From positions 1-64,000 of the forward strand of contig CAIKMD010000003.1 of NCBI GenBank assembly GCA_903828515.1: DNA of 64,000 nt, in the 5' to 3' direction. This DNA is from an uncultured Rhodospirillales bacterium (GTDB lineage: Bacteria; Pseudomonadota; Alphaproteobacteria; ATCC43930; CGMCC-115725). A program made the position numbers and the translations under genes. Below the pieces are notes generated by a model. That model ran no database searches, was not told the DNA's origin, and saw only the letters and a list, made by a program, of their open reading frames with translations. This document shows positions 1-8,894 of this stretch, one piece after another (position 1 is the stretch's first letter; every line of letters begins with the position of its first letter).

Positions 1-2000
1 CGTTCACATTGACCTGGGCCGTGCCGCCGACCCGGCCGAGTGCGCCGTTGGTGCCGCCTTCGCCGCCCGTCGCCGATACCGTGACGTTCGCCAGGCTCGC
101 GTTGTCGCTGATGCTGCCGTTGAGCTGTGAACTCGCGTTGCCGCCGATGCCGCCGTTACCGGCGCCGCTGTCCGCCGTGCCGCCCATGCCGCCGATGGCG
201 TTCTGATTGAGGTTCAACGTGCCGGTGGTGTCGCCACCGACCGCGTTCAACACCAGCGAGTCGCCGCCTGCGCCGGCCGTGCCGGTGCCGCCGCCGATGA
301 TGTTGCCGCCGGCGCCGCCGGTCTGCGTCGTCGTCACCGTCACATCGCCGGTCTTGGTCGCGCTGCCGCCGAAGACGAACGACGGCAAGGTGCTGGTATT
401 GATCGACGCACCCGCCGTCACCAATGTGGTGCCGTCGCCGCCTTTGCCGCCGGTCGCGTCGCCATTCACGTTCAGCGGATTCGCGCTGGTGTTGCCGACG
501 TTCACATTGACCTGGGCCGTGCCGCCGACCCGGCCGAGTGCGCCGTTGGTGCCGCCTTCGCCGCCCGTCGCCGATACCGTGACGTTGGCGAGGCTCGCAT
601 TGTTGCTGATGGAACCGTTGAGCTGCGAACTCGCGTTGCCGCCGATGCCGCCCGCGCCGGCGCCGCTGTCCGCGAGACCGCCCATGCCGCCGATGGCGTT
701 CTGATTAAGGTTCAGCGTCCCGGTGGTGTCGCCACCGACCGCGTTCAACACCAGCGAGTCGCCGCCTGCGCCGGCCGTGCCGGTACCGCCGCCGATGATG
801 TTGCCGCCGGCACCGCCGGTCTGTGTCGTCGTCACCGTGACGTCGCCCGTCTTGGTGGCGCTGCCGCCGAAGACGAACGACGGCAAGGTGCTGGTATTGA
901 TCGACGTGCCCGCCGTCACCGTCGTGGTGCCGTCACCGCCTTTGCCGCCCGTCGCGTTGCCGGTCACGTTCAGCGGATTCGCGCTGGTGTTGCCGACGTT
1001 CACGTTGACGTCAGCCGTGCCGCCGCCGACGCCGAACGCGCCGTTGGTGCCGCCTTCGCCGCCCGTCGCCGATACCGTGACGTTGGCGAGGCTCGCATTG
1101 TTGCTGATGCCAACATTGAGTTGCGCGTTCGCGTTGCCGCCTTGGCCGCCGGTTCCGACGCTGGTGTCCGCGAGGCCGCCCATGCCGCCGATGGCGTTCT
1201 GATTGAGGTTCAACGTGCCGGTGGTGTCGCCGCCGACCGCGTTTGCCACCCTCGCGTTGCCGCCCGCTCCGGCCGTGCCGGTACCACCGCCGATGATGTT
1301 GCCGCCGGCACCGCCGGTCTGCGTCGTCGTCACCGTGACCGTGCCGCTCTCGCCGGCGCTGCCGCCGAAGACGAACGACGACAAGAGCGTGGTGTCGATC
1401 GACGTGCCCGCCGTCACCGCCGTGGTGCCGTCGCCGCCTTTGCCGGCGGTTGCGATGCCGGTCACGTTCAGCGGATTCACGCCACTGTTGGCGATCGTCG
1501 CGTTCACGTCGGCCGTCCCGCCGCCGACGCCGAACGCGCCGTTGGTGCCGCCTTCGCCGCCGGTCGCGGCGACGGTGACGTTCATCAGACTCGGCGCGTT
1601 GTTGCTGTAAGCGAGGTTCGATGTCGCGTTGCCGCCCGCGCCGCCGATGCCGGCGCTGTCCGCGTTGCCGCCCGCGCCGGCGACCGCGTTCTGATTGAGG
1701 GTCAACGTGCCCGCGGTGTTACCCGAAACCACGTTCACCACTTTCGAGTTGCCGCCCGCACCCGCAATGCCGGTGCCGGCGCCCGTGATGTTGCCGCCCG
1801 CGCCGCCGGTCTGCGTCGTCGTCACCGTGACATCGCCGCCCGTGCTGCCGCCGAAGATCGACGACGCCAAAGCCGTGGTATCGATCGCCGTGCCGGACGT
1901 CACCGCGGTGGTCGCGTCGCCGCCTTTGCCGCCGGTCGCGTTGCCGATGACGTTGACGATGCCGGTGCCGTTGATATTCGCGTTGACGTCGGCGGTGCCG
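1..2000. repeat. Tandem repeats of about 480-504 bp (160-168 codons) within the glycine-rich gene
   Basis: The same landmark (CGTTCAC or CGTTGAC followed by a Val/Asn-coding stretch) recurs at about 1, 499, 997, 1501 and 1981, giving periods of 498, 498, 504 and 480 bp, all multiples of three. The two leftmost units are almost identical at DNA level, while the units beyond 1500 are more diverged. This suggests recent duplication at the left side and an older right side. The array continues beyond the left edge of the window. Confidence 0.85.
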
Positions 2001-2911
2001 CCGCCGACACCGAACGTGCCATTGGTGCCGCCCAGGCCGCCGGTCGCATTGACCGTTACGTTGTACTGGCTGGCACCGCCCGCATCGGTCTGCGTGATGT
2101 TGGAAGCCGCGGTGCCGCCGGCACCGGCGATGCCGGTCGTATCGGTGTTGCCGCCCGCGCCGCCGACGGCGCTTTGAATAAGATTGATGATGCCGGTGGT
2201 GATGCCTTGCACCGCTGTCGTCAGGCTCGAGAGACCGCCCTGGCCCGCATTCGCGCCGAGGCTTCCGGTGCCGCCGGCGCCGCCGGTCTGAACAGCGGTG
2301 ACAGTGACATCGCCCGAGCCGCTCGTGTCGCTCGCCGTGGTTTGATTGGTTTCGCCGGCGCCCGAACCGGCAACGCCGCCGGTGCCAGACGACACGCCGC
2401 CCTGACCGCCGGTGGCGGTCGCGGTCACGCTGGTCGGATTGGTTTCGCTCGCGTTGTTATAGGTCGCGCTCGCGGTGCCGACGCCGCCGATGCCGCCCGC
2501 GCCCGGCACGCCGCCGGCACCCGCTGCACCGCCATCGCCGCCAAGACCACCGGTCGCCGTCGAAATCGCCGGTGTCGCCGAACCGGTGGTCGTGGTCGTC
2601 GCGGTTGCGTTGGCCGTACCGCCCGCACCACCGGTGCCACCATTGCCGCCGACCGCGCCCGTGCCGCCGGTGCCGCCCTTGCCGCCGACCGCCAGCGAGG
2701 TGTTTTACGGATCGACATTCGGGACCGTGGTGCCGTTATCGGAATTCGCCGCGTTGCCGGTGCCGCCGGTGCCGCCATTGGGCGTGCCCGCAGCACCCGT
2801 CGTGCCGGTCGTGGCCGATTGATCGTCGGGAACCGACGCCGCATGGGCCGGCATGGCCGCGAGAAGGGCCATGATCAGCGGTAGAGCGGTGAGCGTGCCA
2901 CGAGGCTGCAT
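1..2911 (-). pseudogene. Secreted glycine-rich tandem-repeat protein, interrupted by an in-frame stop; runs off the left edge
   Basis: The true reading frame is on the minus strand. It starts at ATG 2911 (AGGGA upstream) with a clear signal peptide: a basic N-terminus, a hydrophobic core, and a likely cleavage after AHA at about residue 23. The mature part is rich in Gly, Thr, Asn and Ala, with GGxGG blocks alternating with beta-type stretches such as NVTVSATGGEGG. A TAA at 2705-2707 stops the frame after 68 residues. The same frame then continues open (NTSLAVGGKGGTGG) without another stop to position 1, over 880 codons. No good restart with an export signal follows the stop, so the gene is either broken, read through, or affected by a base error. 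The composition resembles PE_PGRS-like or haemagglutinin-type surface proteins, but no known family was recognised. The plus-strand ORFs here are mirror images of the repeats. Confidence 0.75.
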
Positions 2912-3023
2912 TGCGTTCGTCCCTGAATTTCCCAAAAGGGCTTTCTTCAGTGGACAGGAGTACGCGCATCACTAATTAAAATAAATATAGAATAATGGTT
3001 AACTTCTATAAATCGTAATTAAG

Positions 3024-3040
3024 ATCATTACATTAATGAT
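3024..3040. promoter_or_regulatory. AT-rich leader of the repeat-protein gene with a perfect 7-3-7 palindrome
   Basis: The 2940-3060 stretch is strikingly AT-rich for this chromosome. It holds ATCATTA-CAT-TAATGAT, a perfect inverted repeat, upstream of the minus-strand repeat-protein gene that starts at 2911. Several TATA-like hexamers lie between the palindrome and the gene, so one promoter cannot be chosen. An operator or nucleoid-protein site is an inference. Confidence 0.35.
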
Positions 3041-3095
3041 TAATTGGTTTACTTGATGAGCCGAGTAAATGTGTTCTTCTCGGCTCGAAGCGACG

Positions 3096-3180
3096 GTCCA
3101 CCTACGCCAAGGCTTCGGTGGACACCCTGCTGGTTTTTTGTTGGTGCGGGTGGCCCACCACCCGAAGCTTTAGCGCAGGG

Positions 3181-3185
<5 letters not shown>
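3096..3185. repeat. Pair of related REP-like imperfect hairpins in opposite orientation
   Basis: One palindrome spans 3096-3123 (stem GTCCACC/GGTGGAC plus inner GCC/GGC). A second spans 3156-3185 (stem CACCACCC/GGGTGGTG plus inner GCT/AGC). The second, read in reverse, shares the core TNCGCYAARGCTTCGG with the first, so they are two copies in opposite orientation, 32 bp apart. The second copy includes the last five bases of tRNA-Arg. Neither is followed by a T run in the tRNA direction, so they do not look like a standard terminator. Confidence 0.55.
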
Positions 3186-3257
<72 letters not shown>

Positions 3258-3403
3258 CCACGGCGCCATTATAGCAAATCCCGCCGCGCCGCGCGGCGAT
3301 AGGAATATTGCGCGGGCGGCGGCGCTAGGATAAAATTGTTTTAATGTGCCGTCCAAAGGGCGGCAAACGCTGCGATTGACTTAAACTTTAGGGGAGAACG
3401 TCC

Positions 3404-4756
3404 ATGTCGGTTTCTGCGCCTGCCATGGGTCGCGCCACCGCCGACGCGCCGCAAAGCCTTAGTTTCATCATCGCGGCGTCTTCGGTCGGCACATTGATCG
3501 AATGGTACGATTTCTATCTCTACGGCATCCTGGCCGTGTTTTTCGGCCAACATTTCTTCTCGCCGGACATTTCTCCCACGATCTCGTTAATCTTGAGTCT
3601 AGCCGTATTCTGGACCGGTTTCCTGGTGCGCCCGTTCGGCGCGCTGCTCTTCGGCCATATCGGCGATCTGGTCGGACGCAAATTCACCTTCATGCTGACT
3701 CTCGGCCTGATGGGCCTCGCGACGTTCCTGGTCGGCTGCCTGCCGACCTACGATACCATTGGCACGCTGGCGCCGATCCTGCTGGTCACCTGTCGCGTCA
3801 TCCAGGGCCTCGCGCTGGGCGGCGAATATGGCGGGGCCGCGACCTATATCGGCGAGCACGCCCCCGATGGGAAACGCGGCTTCTATACAAGCTGGATACA
3901 AACCACCGCGACGATGGGCATCGTCACAGCGCTGCTCGTGATCCTCGCCTTCCGCCTCGGCGGCGGTGACGCCTGGTTCGCGTCGGTCGGTTGGCGCATC
4001 CCGTTCCTGCTTTCGGCGGTCCTCGTCCTCGTGTCGGGCTATATCCGCCTGAGGCTGCGGGAATCGCCGCTCTATGCCAAGCTCAAGGCGCAAGGCAAGT
4101 CGTCCGACAACCCGGTCCGCGACACCTACACCAGCGGCAAGAACTGGGGCCTCATCCTGCTCGCGTTGTTCGGCGCAACCGCGCCGGAAGGTGTCGTCTG
4201 GTACACCGGACAATTCTACGCCCTGACCTATCTCACGGTCGTCCTGAAGCTGCCCTACGTCGAGGTCTATCTGATCCTGATGCTGGCGTTGATCTTCGGG
4301 GCACCGTTCTTCGTGGTGTTCGGTGCACTCAGCGACCGCATCGGCCGGCGCGCGATCATGATCTCGGGCTTCCTGCTGGCCGTCATCACCTACATTCCGG
4401 TGTTCACCGCCTTCACGACCTACAAGGACAACCCGGTCATCCTGACGCTGCTGGTGTTCTACTTGGTGATCCTCGTCACCATGGTGTACGGGCCGATCGC
4501 GGCGTTCTTGATCGAGCTCTTCCCGGCGAAGATCCGCTACAGCTCGATGTCGATGCCCTATCACATCGGCAACGGCGTGTTCGGCGGCGTGGTGCCGCTC
4601 ATGGGCACGTCGCTGGCAGCCATCTATCCCGCCATTCCCCTGGTCGGTCTCTATTACCCGATCGGGGTCGCCGCAGTCGGCGTCGTGGTCGGATTGCTTG
4701 GTTTCAAAGGCGCGTCACAAGACGTCAAGATCTGGGACGAAGTCGGCGGTCGTTAG
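3404..4756 (+). CDS. MFS transporter, metabolite:H+ symporter (MHS) family
   Basis: A 450-residue inner-membrane carrier with about 12 hydrophobic segments. It shows the MHS hallmarks: an N-terminal GTLIEWYDFYLYG segment, a loop 2-3 motif FGHIGDLVGRK, RVIQGLALGGEYGG in the next segments, and a second-half copy GALSDRIGRR. Family members (ProP, ShiA, KgtP and others) import organic acids, osmolytes or shikimate by proton symport. The substrate cannot be told here. AGGGGAG lies 7 bp before the ATG. The gene stands alone on the plus strand and ends at a strong terminator. Its TAG stop is nested with the TAA stop of the convergent nuclease gene. Confidence 0.9.
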   Translation: MSVSAPAMGRATADAPQSLSFIIAASSVGTLIEWYDFYLYGILAVFFGQHFFSPDISPTISLILSLAVFWTGFLVRPFGALLFGHIGDLVGRKFTFMLTLGLMGLATFLVGCLPTYDTIGTLAPILLVTCRVIQGLALGGEYGGAATYIGEHAPDGKRGFYTSWIQTTATMGIVTALLVILAFRLGGGDAWFASVGWRIPFLLSAVLVLVSGYIRLRLRESPLYAKLKAQGKSSDNPVRDTYTSGKNWGLILLALFGATAPEGVVWYTGQFYALTYLTVVLKLPYVEVYLILMLALIFGAPFFVVFGALSDRIGRRAIMISGFLLAVITYIPVFTAFTTYKDNPVILTLLVFYLVILVTMVYGPIAAFLIELFPAKIRYSSMSMPYHIGNGVFGGVVPLMGTSLAAIYPAIPLVGLYYPIGVAAVGVVVGLLGFKGASQDVKIWDEVGGR

Positions 4757-5556
4757 CCGGCAGCGTCATCCTTACGAGCAGGCCCGGGGCGCAAGTCCCG
4801 GGCCTTTTTCTTTGACCGCGACAATATTTCGATCTGCTCGGGATGGGTAACGGCAAGCCGCGGCCGCGCGAACCCGTCGATGAAGCCGCGTACCAGGATC
4901 GATTGACCCTTGAGGGTACGCGGATCGAATCCGGCATCGCGGCACAGCTTCAATGCATCGGCATCGATGGTGATCGCCAACGTGTTGCGCCGGTCGCCAC
5001 CGAAATCGAGAAACATGATTCCGCTCGACGGCGTGACGTTGGCCACCGTGCCCGAGACGATCTGAAAACTGCCGGCGAATTTTCCGATCCCGTCGGGCGG
5101 GCGCACGGCATAAGCGGGATCGGCCCAGATACCGCGACGATAACGCCGCGCCGCGCGTTCGAGCGCCAGCATCTCCGGCATGCCGATGCGATTATCCGCC
5201 GTGCTCCGCACCCGGACGAGTCCGCGCCGCAGAAGTTCGCCCTCGACCCAAACATCGCCGACATACACTTGGGCCAGCACGCGACCTTGCCGGTCGCGCG
5301 GATTGCCGGCGAAACGCAATTCGATCGGCCCGCCCTTAAGCAATTCCATGAGCGCGGATTTCGCTGTCACCGCAGGCACCCCCCGCGTGGGCGCATCGAT
5401 TCCGACGAGACGCAACGTACGGCCATCGGACAAAGTAACCGTATCGCCATCGATAACCGAGGCGACCGTCACGGCTCCCCCCGGCATGAAAGCCGGCTCG
5501 GCGAAGACAGGGCCCCATGTCATGAAAAACACGATCGCCAGCACGAAGCCGCGCAA
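4753..5556 (-). CDS. Exported thermonuclease-family (SNase-like) protein
   Basis: After a hydrophobic export signal (RGFVLAIVFFMTW...VFA) comes an SNase fold: VIDGDTVTL, LRLVGIDAP, then DRQGRVLAQVYV and ELLRRGLVRV. The staphylococcal nuclease ligands Asp21/Asp40 and the catalytic Arg35 and Arg87 have counterparts. The catalytic Glu43, normally just after DxPE, is Thr (GIDAPT), so nuclease activity is uncertain. A TTG at 5556, with GAGG about 10 bp upstream, gives a clean signal peptide and starts 5 bp after the upstream gene. A GTG at 5607 would overlap that gene. The C-terminal domain of about 100 residues (GTVANVTPSSGIMFLDFGGD) resembles an OB-type extension. The gene is last in the terB-fdxA-carD run. 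Confidence 0.75.
   Translation of the reverse strand: MRGFVLAIVFFMTWGPVFAEPAFMPGGAVTVASVIDGDTVTLSDGRTLRLVGIDAPTRGVPAVTAKSALMELLKGGPIELRFAGNPRDRQGRVLAQVYVGDVWVEGELLRRGLVRVRSTADNRIGMPEMLALERAARRYRRGIWADPAYAVRPPDGIGKFAGSFQIVSGTVANVTPSSGIMFLDFGGDRRNTLAITIDADALKLCRDAGFDPRTLKGQSILVRGFIDGFARPRLAVTHPEQIEILSRSKKKARDLRPGPARKDDAAG
4781..4813 (+). terminator. Rho-independent terminator of the MHS transporter gene, inside the convergent nuclease CDS
   Basis: A perfect 8-bp GGCCCGGG/CCCGGGCC stem with an 8-nt loop is followed by TTTTTCTTT on the plus strand. The hairpin lies within the last codons of the opposite-strand nuclease gene. On the minus strand there is no T tract after it, so it should stop only the plus-strand transcript. 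Confidence 0.85.
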
Positions 5557-5561
5557 GGGCG

Positions 5562-6377
5562 TTACGCCTCGATGCGGTCGACGACGCTGCCGTCGAGCCC
5601 GAAACACACCGCGGCCAGCGGTCCGCCGAAACCGGCGCCGGCGTCGATCGAGGTCGCGTAGGGACTTTCTTTCGGTCCGGCATGATCGGAGTCAAAACCC
5701 CGAATGACCCGGCGATAACCGGCGAACGGCGCTGTCATCTCGAGGATGTCGTTGCCGCCCCACCAGAAACGATCGCCCTGAAGATCGAGCGGCTTCGCCG
5801 GATCGACGCCGGCATGGACCAGCAGCAATTCGCCGTCGGCGGTGAACGCCGCGCGGCGCAGCGCGCTGAACAATTGACGATGGCCCGAACGGGAATCGAT
5901 CGCAGCGCGCATGCTCGCCGTCCAACGGGTCAGCGCCAGCACGCCTTCGCGCGTCGCCGCCAGGCCCTGGCGCGCATCGACGCCGTAAGAGGCGAGCGTC
6001 TTATCGACGCCGTGTTCGAGCATCCACGGCAACAGCTCGCGCGGATTGGGGGCGAATTGCAGTTCCAGAAGTTTTTGCCACATCTCCTCCTGGCTGCCGC
6101 GCAAAAAGACGATGTCGCCCATGAAGGCGTTGCGCCGCGCGAGAAAAATCCGGCGGAACATGACCAGCGTATCGAGGGTTGCCGCCGACGAGGGGCCGTA
6201 GCCCATGTAATTGCCGAGACAGACCAACCGGTCGCCCGCCAACATGCGGGGCGCGAGACGCGCCAGCAGCGAGATAAGGCGTTGCGCCTCGCCGTGGATG
6301 GATGCCAACGCCCACACGCGTCGCGCGCGGACCAGCCGGCCATAGATTTCGGAATCGCAGGGCGGGGTGACAGCCAC
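5562..6377 (-). CDS. PPP-type metallophosphatase homologue with degenerate metal-binding motifs
   Basis: The 271-residue protein follows the layout of bacterial serine/threonine (PPP, ApaH/PrpE-like) phosphatases, but nearly every ligand is changed. GDxHG is ASIHG (residues 25-29), GDxxDRG is GNYMGYG (55-61), GNHE is GSQE (94-97) and the later GHT is GFD. The VHAG segment (187-190) and the C-terminal DAGAGFGGPLAA (canonical DTGA..GG) remain, which confirms the family. It likely keeps the fold but does not bind two metals. The start codon is GTG. It lies 38 bp downstream of carD and is probably co-transcribed. A regulatory or scaffold role is inference only. Confidence 0.7.
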   Translation of the reverse strand: MAVTPPCDSEIYGRLVRARRVWALASIHGEAQRLISLLARLAPRMLAGDRLVCLGNYMGYGPSSAATLDTLVMFRRIFLARRNAFMGDIVFLRGSQEEMWQKLLELQFAPNPRELLPWMLEHGVDKTLASYGVDARQGLAATREGVLALTRWTASMRAAIDSRSGHRQLFSALRRAAFTADGELLLVHAGVDPAKPLDLQGDRFWWGGNDILEMTAPFAGYRRVIRGFDSDHAGPKESPYATSIDAGAGFGGPLAAVCFGLDGSVVDRIEA

Positions 6378-6415
6378 CGCCCAGCCTTAGGGGCGACGCG
6401 CCACGACGGGCAGAA

Positions 6416-6943
6416 TCACGCCGCGCTCAGCATCTGCTCGACGCGTTTGACCGCCGTGTCTTCGTCGATCTTTTCGACGGCGGCGAATTCGCGCACCAGC
6501 CGATCGAGCGCCGCCTGATAGATCTGGCGTTCGGAATAGGATTGTTCGGGCTGACCGGCATTGCGGAACAGATCGCGCACCACCTCGGCGATCGACGCCG
6601 GGTCGCCGGAATTGATCTTGGCTTCGTATTCCTGGGCGCGGCGGCTCCACATCGTCCGCTTGGCACGCGAACGGCCTTTGAGCTTAGTCAGGGCGGTTTC
6701 CATTTCCTTGCGGGTGGATAGGCGCCGCAGGCCGGAATTCTTGGCTTTGGCGACCGGCACGCGCAGGGTCATACGGTCCTTGTCGAACAGGACGACGAAG
6801 ACGTTGAGCGAATGCCCCGCGATCTCCTGATTTTCCACCGCCATGATCTTGCCGACGCCGTGAGTCGGGTAAACCACCAGATCGCCCGCGCCGAAGCCGA
6901 GCTTTTCTGCGTTTTTCTTGTCTTCTTTCGTCATCGCTGCCAT
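6416..6943 (-). CDS. carD: CarD family transcriptional regulator
   Basis: A 175-residue protein with the N-terminal RNA polymerase-interacting Tudor-like domain (GDLVVYPTHGVGKI, residues 18-31) and a helical C-terminal DNA-binding domain (LKGRSRAKRTMWSRRAQEYE onward). CarD/CdnL proteins bind the RNAP beta subunit and stabilise the open complex at housekeeping, including rRNA, promoters. A neighbouring fdxA is the usual arrangement in alphaproteobacteria. The start at ATG 6943 is close to a second ATG three codons in. The 239 bp between this gene and fdxA hold no recognisable gene. Confidence 0.95.
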   Translation of the reverse strand: MAAMTKEDKKNAEKLGFGAGDLVVYPTHGVGKIMAVENQEIAGHSLNVFVVLFDKDRMTLRVPVAKAKNSGLRRLSTRKEMETALTKLKGRSRAKRTMWSRRAQEYEAKINSGDPASIAEVVRDLFRNAGQPEQSYSERQIYQAALDRLVREFAAVEKIDEDTAVKRVEQMLSAA

Positions 6944-7182
6944 TCACGACCTCCGCCCGGGGGCCAAACCCCGCGAATTTGGGCGCATAAAGCGGCGTTC
7001 CGACCGAGGCAGGTTTCCCCACGCCCCCATCGGCTGTGCCGCCCGGACCCATGTCACCGGGATAGACGCGCCGTTGTGCGCATCATTCATGACAATTACC
7101 ACAAAACCGTGGGAAAAGCCAGCCCAGGCGCTATGCGCCGGCCGCAAATCCGCCCGCAAATTACGGACGGGATTGGACTTTT

Positions 7183-7518
7183 CTATCTTTTAGCCGGGTC
7201 GGGATTGAAGTGCTTCTCGAACTTGTCGGGCACGTCTTTCCACTGGTCGGCGTCGGCCGGCGCCGGTCCCTTGCGGGTGATGTTGGGCCAGGTCGATGCG
7301 TACTGGCGATTGATCTCGACCCACTTCTCGGCGTCCCCGTCGCTGTCCGGCTTGATCGCCTCGGCCGGGCATTCGGGCTCGCACACGCCGCAATCGATGC
7401 ATTCGTCCGGATGGATGACGAGCATGTTCTCGCCCTCGTAGAAGCAATCCACCGGACAGACTTCGACGCAGTCCATGTATTTGCACTTAATGCAGGCTTC
7501 ATTGACGATGTAGGTCAT
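7183..7518 (-). CDS. fdxA: Ferredoxin FdxA, 7Fe type
   Basis: A 111-residue soluble ferredoxin beginning [17 protein letters not shown]. The two Cys clusters are [17 protein letters not shown] and [16 protein letters not shown]. The changed first spacing is typical of [3Fe-4S][4Fe-4S] FdxA proteins. The conserved C-terminal tail ([18 protein letters not shown]) also fits. It is a low-potential electron carrier in the cytoplasm. It sits 33 bp downstream of the TerB-like gene and upstream of carD, the usual neighbour. Confidence 0.97.
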   Translation of the reverse strand: MTYIVNEACIKCKYMDCVEVCPVDCFYEGENMLVIHPDECIDCGVCEPECPAEAIKPDSDGDAEKWVEINRQYASTWPNITRKGPAPADADQWKDVPDKFEKHFNPDPAKR

Positions 7519-7551
7519 GGCGCATCACTCTCGTTGAATGGACGAAACTCG

Positions 7552-8013
7552 TTATGCGGTAGCCAGACCGAGGCGGTGCAGAACGCGCCGCTTGGCCTCG
7601 CCGCGATCGTGGTCGCCGACATCGATCAGACCGGCAACCCGACGCAGCAAACTGTCTTCCAGCGGATCGAGCACGCCATCGGCAAAAGCGACTTCCCACA
7701 GCATCTCGATCACTTCGATCTTACGTTCCACGTTCAACCGTCCGTTGATCGTGGTAGTGAAACGGAACAAATGAGCAGAACTCTCGACCCGTTCCACCGC
7801 CGCCTGCAGGAGCGCAGCGGCGTCGGCGGGCGACAATCCGAAACGTTGTTGCAGAACCCGGAGGATCGCCGCCCGTTCATGCTCGTCGAACCGGCCATCG
7901 ACGACCATGGCCGCCTCAAGCAAAAGAGCCGCAACCGCCAGTTGGAGCTCGTCCCTGCCGCGCGAAAGATCCTGCCCCCCGTCCTTCAACCAGGCGACCA
8001 AACGGTCAATCAT
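7552..8013 (-). CDS. TerB family (tellurite resistance-like) helical protein
   Basis: The 153 residues form the all-helical TerB/DjlA N-terminal type domain: LQLAVAALLLEAAMVVDGRFDEHERAAI, then IEMLWEVAFADGVLDPLEDSLLRRVAGLIDV. The two acidic DGxxDxxE segments, which bind metal in TerB, are both present. The protein is cytosolic, and its exact role in alphaproteobacteria is unknown. It is the first gene of the minus-strand run that continues into fdxA. It is separated by 83 bp from the divergent FkbM gene. Confidence 0.85.
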   Translation of the reverse strand: MIDRLVAWLKDGGQDLSRGRDELQLAVAALLLEAAMVVDGRFDEHERAAILRVLQQRFGLSPADAAALLQAAVERVESSAHLFRFTTTINGRLNVERKIEVIEMLWEVAFADGVLDPLEDSLLRRVAGLIDVGDHDRGEAKRRVLHRLGLATA

Positions 8014-8096
8014 GGCGCTTGCGTAGCATGCGTCCTGCCGGGGTTCAACCCTAAGCGGAATATGGCTTTTTCACCCATCCTCGCTAGGCTTAAACG

Positions 8097-8882
8097 ATGG
8101 TAGAGCCGATTCCCTCGCGTTTGACCGCGTTGCGCCGCGCCTATGGTTTCGCGCGCTCGACCGTGATCTATCGCGCCAACCCGTTGAAGCATCGGCGCGC
8201 GCGTCGTTTCTACCGCCAGTTCATCGCCAAGGACGATCTCTGCTTCGACGTCGGCGCGCATCTCGGCGACCGGACGGCGCATTTCCTGGCCCTAGGGGCA
8301 CGCGTGATCGCGATCGAGCCACAACCGAGGCTGGCCGCAGCCCTGATCCGGCGCTTCGGCAAACATCCGCGCGTCACCATCGTAACGGCCGCTTTGGGCG
8401 CGACCTCGGGCAAGGCCGAACTCGCGATCGATCCGGCCAACCCGACCGTCGCATCCCTGTCGCCCGACTTCCTCGTTCAGGCCGGCGCGAGCCACGGCTT
8501 TCGCCATGTTCGCTGGCGCGAGCGCATCGAGGTCGAGGTCACGACGCTTGATCGGCTGATCGCCGCTTATGGCCCACCGGCGTTCTGCAAGATCGATGTC
8601 GAAGGCTATGAGCACGCGGTGCTCGAGGGCCTCTCGCAATCCCTGCCGGCTTTGTCGTTCGAGTACCTGCCCGCAGCACTCGACCCGGCGCTGATCGCGA
8701 TCGCGCGGCTCAATCGACTAGGGTCCTATCACTTCAACCGTTCGCGCGGCGAAACCATGAGGCTGGCAGTGCCGCGCTGGCTCGGCGCCGCGGAGATGAC
8801 GGCGGAATTGCGGCGTCTTGCGCCGGGCGAGAGTGCGGGCGACGTCTATGCCTTTCTCGACGACCCGCCGTTTAGCCGATAG
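8097..8882 (+). CDS. FkbM family SAM-dependent methyltransferase
   Basis: The 261-residue protein has a class I methyltransferase core: CFDVGAHLGDRTAHFLALG (motif I), RVIAIEPQPRLAAAL (acidic ribose-binding position), and the FkbM signature TTLDRLI...FCKIDVEGYEHAVLEGL. FkbM enzymes usually O-methylate sugars or polyketides. Its place at the head of a glycan gene block suggests methylation of a sugar in a surface polysaccharide. greB follows 12 bp after its stop in the same direction. Confidence 0.88.
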   Translation: MVEPIPSRLTALRRAYGFARSTVIYRANPLKHRRARRFYRQFIAKDDLCFDVGAHLGDRTAHFLALGARVIAIEPQPRLAAALIRRFGKHPRVTIVTAALGATSGKAELAIDPANPTVASLSPDFLVQAGASHGFRHVRWRERIEVEVTTLDRLIAAYGPPAFCKIDVEGYEHAVLEGLSQSLPALSFEYLPAALDPALIAIARLNRLGSYHFNRSRGETMRLAVPRWLGAAEMTAELRRLAPGESAGDVYAFLDDPPFSR

Positions 8883-8894
8883 GCTCGACGCCGC

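Noticed and set aside
1-2884. Long plus-strand ORFs rich in Pro, Val and Arg, up to 587 codons
   Set aside because: They are the complement of the repetitive glycine-rich minus-strand frame, have no start signals or family likeness, and change frame between repeats.
7120-7182. Imperfect hairpin after fdxA as a terminator
   Set aside because: The stem has several mismatches and no T run follows on the fdxA strand.
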